64,000 nucleotides of DNA from JAJDXW01 sp965202895 (GTDB lineage: Bacteria > Pseudomonadota > Gammaproteobacteria > HK1), in contig OZ241901.1 in assembly GCA_965202895.1 (NCBI GenBank), positions 3,844,001-3,908,000 of the forward strand. Direction: 5' to 3'. Positions 43,361-50,281 of the stretch are shown piece by piece; position 1 is the stretch's first letter; the number at the start of each line of letters is the position of its first letter. The notes below the pieces were generated by a model. That model was not told the DNA's origin, did not search any database, and saw only the letters and a program-made list of their open reading frames with translations. A program made the translations under genes and the position numbers.

Positions 43361-43680
43361 AGCCCCGGGCGCTGTTTGTAACCTATTGATATAGCGGGTG
43401 GAGATCGGGGTCGAGATATTCTTTACCCCCACGGAGACGGCGTTCTTCCGTGGTTTGGGTTCGGTTCGAGGGGGTTGCTGGCGGATTTCACCCCGCGGAG
43501 CCGCTTGCGCGGGCACGGCGTCCTGGGAACGCTTGTGTCCCGCCCGCATTTTCTTCCGGGTGCATCGCTCTCGTGCGGGCGGGACGCCCGCGTCTGGAAG
43601 ACGCGCCGTTCCCAGGATGCCGTGCCCAAGAACGTTCGCGAGAGGCGTGTTTGGCGAAAGCCCCACAGCGCACATGCCTC
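43361..43680 (+). mobile_element. Family A MITE-like element (copy A6)
   Basis: A 320-bp forward copy between Uma2 copies 3 and 4, nearly identical to A5 including the inner spacer (TTTTCTTCCGGGTGCATCGC) and both flanks. It is best explained as part of a duplicated gene-plus-element unit. Confidence 0.75.
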
Positions 43681-43718
43681 ATCGCACGGCGGCGCCTTCC
43701 GCGGTGCGGTGGAAGGCG

Positions 43719-43724
43719 TATGAT
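43719..43724 (+). promoter_or_regulatory. Candidate -10 element, Uma2 copy 4
   Basis: TATGAT in the conserved GCGGTGGAAGGCGTATGATG leader, 33 bp before the start codon. Confidence 0.45.
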
Positions 43725-43757
43725 GGCGGGTGTCCGTTTCCCACCGGGACCCCCGGC

Positions 43758-44504
43758 ATGAACGCCCCCGCCACCATGCACACCGGCCCCCTCGGCTCCA
43801 CCATCCACGTCCTCCACGCCGACGCCGGCACCATCGCCGAGCTCGCCGCCATCGACTGGAACCGCTGTTTCCGCCGGGTCTGCCTCGACCCGGTGCGCGG
43901 GATCATCACCCTGATGGCGCCATCGTTCCCCCACGACGACCTGTCCGAAATCATCGGCGACGTCGTGAAAGACGCGGGAAGCGCCATCGCCGGCGTCATC
44001 AAGAGCATCGGCAGCACCCGGCTTCGGGGACGGGGCGAGCCGCCCGGCACGGGGATGGAGCCCGACTGCGCGTTCTACGTCGGCGAGCGCGCCAGAGGCT
44101 TTTATGCGGCCCGCGCCGATGGGGATGCGGCGGCCCTCGCCTTCGTCGAGCGCACCGCGCCCGACCTGGTGGTCGAGGTCGAGATCACGCATGTCGATGA
44201 GAGCAAGATCGAGCGCTACGGTGAGATGGGGGTGCGGGAGCTGTGGCGGTTGCACGGGCGCAAAGGGACGAGGGAGCTGCGGGCGGACTTCCTCGCCCTG
44301 CGGGCCGGGAACGATCCGCGCCGGCTCGACGCTTCGGTGGTGCTGGAAGGACTGACCCCGGATGACGTCTGCGAGGCGGTAAAGGCGGTCGGGGACAGCC
44401 AGGCCCGCGACCAACAGACGGAGGCGGTGGCCCGCATCGTGCGCCGGCGGCGGCAGGCGAGCGCGCGGGTGCGGGAGGAGGCTGCGGCGTACTCCGTCCA
44501 CTGA
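43758..44504 (+). CDS. Uma2-family endonuclease-fold protein, copy 4
   Basis: A 248-aa paralogue with GMEPDCAFYVG and PDLVVEVEITHVDESKIERY intact. The variable segment reads FPHDDLSEIIGDVVKDAGSA. It ends the tandem array; downstream sequence loses the array pattern and GC falls toward the ATP-grasp cassette. The residual tail at about 44600-44625 (CATCGGAAGGGGCGCTCGCC) still resembles the sequence found after the other copies, so the array boundary lies there. Confidence 0.85.
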   Translation: MNAPATMHTGPLGSTIHVLHADAGTIAELAAIDWNRCFRRVCLDPVRGIITLMAPSFPHDDLSEIIGDVVKDAGSAIAGVIKSIGSTRLRGRGEPPGTGMEPDCAFYVGERARGFYAARADGDAAALAFVERTAPDLVVEVEITHVDESKIERYGEMGVRELWRLHGRKGTRELRADFLALRAGNDPRRLDASVVLEGLTPDDVCEAVKAVGDSQARDQQTEAVARIVRRRRQASARVREEAAAYSVH

Positions 44505-44526
44505 GGCGAGCGCGACCCGCACCCTG

Positions 44527-44532
44527 TACAAT
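44527..44532 (+). promoter_or_regulatory. Weak candidate -10 element before peptide gene
   Basis: TACAAT matches the -10 consensus at five of six bases and lies 150 bp before the peptide start. There is no convincing -35 at 16-18 bp, so this is tentative. Confidence 0.25.
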
Positions 44533-44682
44533 CGACGGACCTCGGGCGCACGGGGTGCTGAAGAAGATGGAATCGAAGGAGGTTCTCCGCCGTGTGCCGA
44601 AACCATCGGAAGGGGCGCTCGCCACGAGCGGAATACCCCCCCGACCCGTACCATGACCAACCAACCACGGAGGCCAGGAGAC

Positions 44683-44889
44683 ATGGCTGATCACATACTG
44701 ACGACCCGCGCGGTCCGACGACCGTACCAGACCTTCCCTGCCATGCCGGATCACGTTCGGTATGATCCCGGAAGGGGTTATTGGCTCAAAGACGGAGAGC
44801 CGCTGGTCGCTGCGCCCGATTTCTTGAGCGACATTTCCAACAGCAAGAAGTGTGATCAGGAAACAGGAGAGGATCAGAAAGGCGAATGA
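44683..44889 (+). CDS. Candidate graspetide (omega-ester peptide) precursor
   Basis: A 68-aa peptide, likely substrate of the adjacent ATP-grasp ligase. The ATG at 44683 is preferred over 44653 because GGAGG lies 9 bp upstream. The leader half contains RPYQTFPAMPDHVRYDPGRG and then YWLKDGEPLV; a Y-D-P...D-G-x-P-L pattern is typical of ATP-grasp target leaders. The C-terminal half, from PDFLSDISNSKKCDQETGED to KGE, is rich in Asp/Glu acceptors and Ser/Thr/Lys donors, as expected for side-chain ester or amide cross-links. Its stop overlaps the ligase start by 4 bp (ATGA). The substrate role is inferred from position and composition; I recognise no named family member. Confidence 0.6.
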   Translation: MADHILTTRAVRRPYQTFPAMPDHVRYDPGRGYWLKDGEPLVAAPDFLSDISNSKKCDQETGEDQKGE

Positions 44890-45848
44890 ATCCCCGTGTT
44901 CTCATACTTTCAGGCCTGTACGATTTTTCGGCGGACCTCGTTGCCTTGCGGCTGCGACACAGCGGAGCGCCTTATATCCGCCTGAATAGAGAACAGCTTG
45001 CCGATCATTCACTTACGCTCGATCCCCTCGTCCCCGAGCTGACCATACGTGGCCCGGCAGGCACCTGCAACGTGGGTCAGGATCTGCGATCCATCTGGTT
45101 CCGCCAACCCGTTTTCTTGCGAAATACCCCTCCGACCCCGCTTTCGCTCCAGGATCAGTTTGAACGTTCTCAATGGACGGCCTTTCTTCGGGCGCTATGT
45201 GTCTTCCGCGACGCGGCTTGGATGAATTTTCCGGCCGCCACGTATCTTGCGGAATCCAAACCGTATCAGCTATCCATTGCATCCAGTTGCGGATTTCAGG
45301 TTCCGGAAACGCTGGTGACCAACGATGCACATCGCATCCGTAGCGCGTTTCCAGGAACTCTCGTCATCAAATCGCTGGACACGGTGTTGCTGCGTGATGG
45401 AGACGACTGTCTGTTCACCTATACGACCCTGGATCCGGAAAATGAATTAACGGAAGAAAACATCAATACGGCGCCCCTGCTCGCACAATATGCCTTGGAA
45501 GACAAGATCGATCTGCGAGTCACCGTGATCGGCGATGAGATATTCGCGGTCCGTATACTTTCGCATGGATCCGGGATTCCCGGCGACTGGCGTTTGATAC
45601 CGAAAGCCGATCTTGAATACGAGGACTTTGCGCCGACCGAAGATATGGCTCGATGCTGCTTCCTGTTGACACGCCGTCTTGGTCTTTCCTTTTCCGCCAT
45701 CGATCTGATTGAAACCACCCAAGGGATATTTTTCATCGAAGTCAATCCTACCGGGGAATGGGGATGGCTATCAACGCCTGAGCGGCCAATGGATCGCGCC
45801 ATAGCTTCCTGGCTGGAGAATCCTTCCTGTGCGAAGGAGTGGAGCTGA
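44886..45848 (+). CDS. ATP-grasp ligase, graspetide-synthetase-like
   Basis: A 320-aa protein with an N-terminal pre-ATP-grasp fold (MNPRVLILSGLYDFSADLVA, LRLRHSGAPYIRLNREQL) and a RimK-like ATP-grasp core: LVIKSLDTVLL for the nucleotide-lysine strand, ALEDKIDLRVTVIGDEIFAV for the central strands, and the metal-binding FFIEVNPTGEWGWL near residue 285. The E-x-N-P-x-G-x-W ending is typical of peptide-modifying ATP-grasp enzymes (microviridin and TgmB-like). These use ATP to join acidic side chains to Ser, Thr or Lys. GC is about 50 percent, well below the neighbours, which points to recent transfer. It is coupled by overlap to the peptide gene; a membrane-protein gene starts 5 bp after its stop. 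Confidence 0.82.
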   Translation: MNPRVLILSGLYDFSADLVALRLRHSGAPYIRLNREQLADHSLTLDPLVPELTIRGPAGTCNVGQDLRSIWFRQPVFLRNTPPTPLSLQDQFERSQWTAFLRALCVFRDAAWMNFPAATYLAESKPYQLSIASSCGFQVPETLVTNDAHRIRSAFPGTLVIKSLDTVLLRDGDDCLFTYTTLDPENELTEENINTAPLLAQYALEDKIDLRVTVIGDEIFAVRILSHGSGIPGDWRLIPKADLEYEDFAPTEDMARCCFLLTRRLGLSFSAIDLIETTQGIFFIEVNPTGEWGWLSTPERPMDRAIASWLENPSCAKEWS

Positions 45849-45853
45849 TTCCG

Positions 45854-46477
45854 ATGCGTATTCCTCGGTTTCTTGAAGAGATATTCCCCTTTGTCAGTTA
45901 TCTCGTATACTCTCGCCGCCTGAGACGACGTAGTGAATCGGGAGAAATCCTGAGCGAGAGAGAATTCAAAAACTACATCGATCTTTCCGAAGACATGATC
46001 AAGGAAAGATTGAAGGAGGAACACCAGCGGGCGTCGACGATGGATGAGAAGACATCGAAGTTGACGTTTTCAATTTCCATGGCACTGACTTTCGTTGGAG
46101 CCGCGGTAGTCTTCTTGAAAAATACCATATCTCCCGTCGCTATGCAGGCCGGTCTTTCCGTGCTGATAAATTCCCTGATCTTCCTCGGTTTGTTTTATAG
46201 CACAATGGCTGGTCTGGTGGCGCTGGGCGCGCTGCGTACTGCGCCCCGGCACGGTTACGGCACCCAATTCTTGCTGGAACAGAATAAGCCCATGAATGAG
46301 AAATTGGCGGAATCCCTTGCTCGTCAGGAAGTCATCAACCTTGTTCGGCATTTACGCAATGAAGCAGCCTTTCAGTGTTTGAGAAACGGTCTTTTGCTCT
46401 TTATCGTAGTGATCATGATGTTTACGGGAATTTTCGTATGGCGGTTTCTTTCTGCGTTCTCATTGAGCATTAGTTGA
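45854..46477 (+). CDS. Small membrane protein of ATP-grasp cassette, possible effector
   Basis: A 207-aa protein. A basic, charged N-terminal part (RRLRRRSESGEILSEREFKN, then DMIKERLKEEHQ) precedes DEKTSKLTFSISMALTFVGA, a helix start that resembles the D-x-K-x-x-x-L pattern of several 2-4 TM defence effectors. Two further hydrophobic stretches follow (SVLINSLIFLGLFYSTMAGL; GLLLFIVVIMMFTGIFVW). The ATG at 45854 has GGAG 9 bp upstream; a GTG at 45839 is the alternative. Its TGA is directly followed by the methylase ATG, so the two are translationally coupled. It may export or sense the modified peptide or act as a toxin. I recognise no exact family. Confidence 0.6.
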   Translation: MRIPRFLEEIFPFVSYLVYSRRLRRRSESGEILSEREFKNYIDLSEDMIKERLKEEHQRASTMDEKTSKLTFSISMALTFVGAAVVFLKNTISPVAMQAGLSVLINSLIFLGLFYSTMAGLVALGALRTAPRHGYGTQFLLEQNKPMNEKLAESLARQEVINLVRHLRNEAAFQCLRNGLLLFIVVIMMFTGIFVWRFLSAFSLSIS

Positions 46478-49477
46478 ATGATCCCCAAGGCGTGCAAGCG
46501 GCTGGCGGAGGTCGATTTCCCCATCGCCGAGGTCTCGCGGCACGCGGCGCGGGAGAAGTCGATCCGGCACGGGCATCCTTCGACCCTGCATCTGTGGTGG
46601 GCGCGCCGCCCGCTGGCCTCCTCGCGGGCGGTGCTGATGGCGCTGCTGCTGCCGGACCCCTGCGACCCGCAATGCCCGGAGGCGTTCAGGAAGGAGGCGC
46701 GGCGGATCCTTCTCGGGATGCACGGGCGTCCGGGTGGATGGACCGGCGCCATCCGGTCGGACGAAGGGTTGCGGCGGATCCTTCTCAAGTTCATCGCCGA
46801 CTTCGCCGATTGGGACCATGCCGCGGATCGCATCTGGCTCGATACGGGCCGCGCGCTGGTGAGGGCGGCGCACGGCGAGGGGCCGCCTCTGGTCGTGGAT
46901 CCGTTCGCGGGCGGCGGCTCGATCCCGCTCGAAGCCCTGCGGCTCGGCTGCGAGGCGTTCGCCAGCGACCTGAACCCGGTCGCCTGCCTGATCCTCAAGG
47001 TGATGCTGGAGGACGTCCCGCGCCACGGGCCGGGGCTGGCCGACGAGCTGCGCAGGGTCGGCGGCGAGATCAGGCAGGCGGCGGAACGGGAACTGGCCGG
47101 TCTCTACCCCGCGGACCTGGACGGGAGCACGCCCATCGCCTACTTGTGGGCGCGCACGGTGCTCTGCGAGGCCCCGAGCTGCGGGGCGGAGATCCCGCTG
47201 CTGCGTTCGCTGTGGCTTGCGAAGAAGGCGGTCTTCAGGAGGGAGCGCGGCGAGCGGATCAAGGTCAGAGGCCGTCAGGCGCTTCGGTATCGGATCGTGC
47301 GAGCGGCCAAGGGGCCGCCGCGGGTCGAGTGGGAAGTGTTCGAGCCGGCCACCGACAAGGACGTGCGCGACGGCACGGTCACGCGGGCGAAGGCCGCCTG
47401 CCCGTGCTGCGGCGCGGTCCTGCCGCCGGAGCGGGTGCGGGTGCAGCTCTCCGAGCAGCGCGGCGGCGCGGACATGATCTTCGACGGCAAAGGGAGGCGC
47501 ATCGGCGGCGCGCGCATGACCGCGGTGGTGACGCTGAAGGAGAACGAGCCGGGCCGGCGCTATCGGCTGCCGACGGATGCCGATTATGCGGCGGTGCACG
47601 AGGCGCAGGCGCGGCTGGCAGGGATTCTCGACGAATGGGAGCGGGGCGGGAGGCAGGGGCTTTGCCCGGTGCCGGATGAACCGATTTCGCTGAACGAGAT
47701 TCGACGCATCAGCGTACCAATCTACGGAATGACGACATGGGGGGACCTGTTCACGGCGCGGCAGAAGGTAGTCTTGGTCGAACTCCTCCTCGCCATCCGG
47801 AAAACCGATGTAGTCGACACGGAGCATATGCTCGCCTGTGCGTTCAACCGTATATCCATGAGCAACATGTCTTGCACTCGATGGAACGCTGTAGCAGAGA
47901 AGATGCAGCATACCTTTGGCCGGCAAGCTCTTCCCATCGTGTGGGATTTCGCCGAGATCGCAGTGACGGCGGAAGCTCCAGGTAACTGGAAAAGTGGATA
48001 CTGTCTTGTAGCTGACGTTGTCGACGCGGCGCGTAGTATGCAGAGTGCGCAAACTCAATTCGCCGACGCAATAGAACATCCCCTGCCCGACGAAGCCGCC
48101 GGAGTCTGGTTCACCGATCCACCCTACTACGATGCCGTCCCGTATGCGCACTTGTCGGATTTCTTCTTCGTCTGGCTCAAGCGCGCCGTGCCGGAACAAA
48201 TGATGACTCTTTGCAATCTCGTCGATCCGCAAGACTTGACTCCGAAGGAAAGGGAGATTGTCGTTGATCGACCGCATCGGCTCAGCACTTCGACCAAGAC
48301 GGCAGAGACCTACGAATCAGGAATGGCTCGGGCGTTTACCGAAGGGCGACGTATCCTGCACCAGGACGGTATCGGATCGGTCGTCTTCGCCCACAAGACA
48401 ACCGAGGGCTGGGAGGCTCTGCTGACCGGGATAATCAGCGGCGGTTGGACCATTACCGGCTCGTGGCCGGTAGCGACGGAGATGGGTTCTCGTCTCAATG
48501 CCCGTGATACCGCGTCCCTCGCCACCAGCGTCCATCTCGTCTGCCGGCCTCGGCCCGACGACGCGCCGGTGGGCGATTGGGCGGACGTGCTGCGCGAGCT
48601 GCCGAGGCGCGTGGGCGACTGGATGGAGCGGCTTCAGGGCGAGGGCGTGCGCGGGGCGGATCTGGTCTTCGCCTGTATCGGCCCGGCGCTGGAGATCTTC
48701 AGCCGGTACTCGGTCGTCGAGACGCCGGAAGGTGCGGAAGTCCGTCTGCCCGTCTACTTGGAACGGGTCTGGGAGGTGGTGGGCCGGACCGCGCTCGAGA
48801 CCGTGCTCGGCGCCGGAGAGGCGAAGGCCCGCAACGGGCAGGTCGGCGCGCTGGAGGAGGACGCCCGCCTCACGGCCCTGTTCCTCTGGACCCTCCAGAG
48901 CACGGAGGACCCCGAGGAGAACGACGCGAAGGAAGCACGGGACGAGGAAGGGAACGAAGCGGGCAGGGGGCTCGCGCTCCCCTTCGACGTGGTGCGCCGT
49001 TTCGCCCAGCCCATGGGGATCGACCTCGACGCCTGGACGGACCGGATCATCGGACAGGACAAGGGGGTGGTGCGCCTGCTGCCGGTTCTCGAACGTGCGC
49101 AACGGCTCTTCGGCGAGGACGGGGCCGGTGCGGCGGCGGAATGGATCGAAGCGGACCCGGGCGGGGCTGCCCAGCTCGACCTCTTTCCCTCGGCGCAGGC
49201 CCGACCGCGAAGCAGGAGGCATCGCCGACGCAAGCCGTCCATCGTGGAAGACGGCGCCGAGCTTCAGGCGGTCGACGCGACGACGCTGGATCGCGTCCAT
49301 GCGGCCATGCTCCTCCAGGCAAGCGGTCACGCCAATGCGCTCAGGACGCTGATCGCCGCGGAGCAGGAACGCGGCCCGGACTTCCTGCGGCTCGCCAACT
49401 CGCTCTCGGCCCTGTACTCGAGAGGCAGCGAGGAGAAGCGGTTGCTCGACGCGATGCTGCTGGCGGTCCCCCGGTGA
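46478..49477 (+). CDS. DUF1156-domain adenine-specific DNA methylase
   Basis: A 999-aa N6-adenine or N4-cytosine methylase of the defence-associated DUF1156 type. The N-terminal DUF1156 signature is HPSTLHLWWARRPLASSRAV. The SAM-binding motif VVDPFAGGGSIPLEALRLG is near residue 140, a zinc-finger-like CPCCGAVLP near 308, and the catalytic FTDPPYYDAVPYAHLSDFFF near 546. It resembles DrmMI and Hma methylases. Residues about 405-687, including the DPPY motif, come from DNA of markedly lower GC than the two ends, so the gene looks mosaic. The ATG directly follows the TGA of the membrane-protein gene with no own ribosome site. A family B element begins 2 bp after its stop, and the stop codon lies in the target duplication. 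Confidence 0.9.
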   Translation: MIPKACKRLAEVDFPIAEVSRHAAREKSIRHGHPSTLHLWWARRPLASSRAVLMALLLPDPCDPQCPEAFRKEARRILLGMHGRPGGWTGAIRSDEGLRRILLKFIADFADWDHAADRIWLDTGRALVRAAHGEGPPLVVDPFAGGGSIPLEALRLGCEAFASDLNPVACLILKVMLEDVPRHGPGLADELRRVGGEIRQAAERELAGLYPADLDGSTPIAYLWARTVLCEAPSCGAEIPLLRSLWLAKKAVFRRERGERIKVRGRQALRYRIVRAAKGPPRVEWEVFEPATDKDVRDGTVTRAKAACPCCGAVLPPERVRVQLSEQRGGADMIFDGKGRRIGGARMTAVVTLKENEPGRRYRLPTDADYAAVHEAQARLAGILDEWERGGRQGLCPVPDEPISLNEIRRISVPIYGMTTWGDLFTARQKVVLVELLLAIRKTDVVDTEHMLACAFNRISMSNMSCTRWNAVAEKMQHTFGRQALPIVWDFAEIAVTAEAPGNWKSGYCLVADVVDAARSMQSAQTQFADAIEHPLPDEAAGVWFTDPPYYDAVPYAHLSDFFFVWLKRAVPEQMMTLCNLVDPQDLTPKEREIVVDRPHRLSTSTKTAETYESGMARAFTEGRRILHQDGIGSVVFAHKTTEGWEALLTGIISGGWTITGSWPVATEMGSRLNARDTASLATSVHLVCRPRPDDAPVGDWADVLRELPRRVGDWMERLQGEGVRGADLVFACIGPALEIFSRYSVVETPEGAEVRLPVYLERVWEVVGRTALETVLGAGEAKARNGQVGALEEDARLTALFLWTLQSTEDPEENDAKEARDEEGNEAGRGLALPFDVVRRFAQPMGIDLDAWTDRIIGQDKGVVRLLPVLERAQRLFGEDGAGAAAEWIEADPGGAAQLDLFPSAQARPRSRRHRRRKPSIVEDGAELQAVDATTLDRVHAAMLLQASGHANALRTLIAAEQERGPDFLRLANSLSALYSRGSEEKRLLDAMLLAVPR

Positions 49478-49478
49478 C

Positions 49479-49827
49479 CAGGGTCCTTTCATGCCGACCG
49501 ACTCGCGGCCGGGCATCAATGCCCACCGCTCTTCGTGGGAACGGCGTGTCCTTCGGACGCGGGGGTCCTGCCCACATCGATCGGCGGCGGTTTTGCCCTC
49601 CCATTGAAGGTGCGCCGCCGATCCTCGTCACCCGGATCCGACGCCCGCATCGATCGGCGGCGGTCTTGCCGTCCCATTTGCGGGCGGGACGCCCGCGTTC
49701 CGCAGGACGCGCCGTTCCCAGGACGCCCGCATCCGTGGGAGGCGCCGTCCCCGGCACCTTCGCCGCTCTCATTCGACCGAACCGGGTTCACCCCCGCGAA
49801 CCGATTCCGCGGCGTGAAACGACCCTG
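49479..49827. mobile_element. Family B MITE-like element (copy B5) with perfect 8-bp target duplication
   Basis: The ends CAGGGTCCTTTCATGCCGAC and GGCGTGAAACGACCCTG are inverted. CCGGTGAC flanks both sides exactly (49471-49478 and 49828-49835), and the left copy contains the methylase TGA stop. The element holds the hairpin arms (ACGCCCGCATCGATCGGCGG and its partner) plus an extra degenerate hairpin, making it the longest family B copy at 349 bp. Confidence 0.88.
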
Positions 49828-49844
49828 CCGGTGACGGTCCCCCG

Positions 49845-50148
49845 AGGCTCGGGCGATGTTCGTAGATTATTGATATATAAAGTGTAGAGAGGGGGTCGAG
49901 ATATTTTTTACCCCCACAGAGATGGCGTTGTTCCGTGGTTTGGAGTCGGTTCGAGGGGCATTTCGGCGGATTTCACCCCACGGAGCCTCTTGCGCGGGCA
50001 CGGCGTCCTGGGAACGCGGGCGTCCCGCCCGCATTTTCTTCCGGGCGCTTCGCCCCCGTGCGGGCGGGACGCCCGCGTTCCCAGGACGCCGTGCCCAAGA
50101 GCGTTCGCGAGAGGGTGCCCGGCGAAAACTCCACAGCGCGCATGCCTC
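49845..50148 (+). mobile_element. Family A MITE-like element (copy A7) with perfect 8-bp target duplication
   Basis: A 304-bp forward copy from AGGCTCGGGCGATGTTCG to AGCGCGCATGCCTC. GTCCCCCG flanks it exactly on both sides (49837-49844 and 50149-50156). This defines the family A termini. The central hairpin has matching GCGGGCGTCCCGCCCGC-type arms around the TTTTCTTCCGGGCGCTTCGC spacer. Confidence 0.88.
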
Positions 50149-50281
50149 GTCCCCCGGTGACGAAATGACAGGCAGATGAAAAGACTGCACAATGCGTGAG
50201 GCAGCGGCGCGCATATCGGGCCGGCGAAGCTGCGGACGTTCGAGCCGTTCCCGCGTGAAGCCAGCCGAACCGGAGATCCGA

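Noticed and set aside
46460..48277. 605-codon minus-strand open frame opposite the methylase
   Set aside because: It shows no domain pattern, while the plus strand has SAM-binding and DPPY motifs throughout.
40098..50148. Repeated hairpins considered as a CRISPR array
   Set aside because: The repeats are 250-320 bp elements with inverted ends and target duplications, irregularly spaced by genes. There are no short direct repeats with unique spacers and no cas genes.
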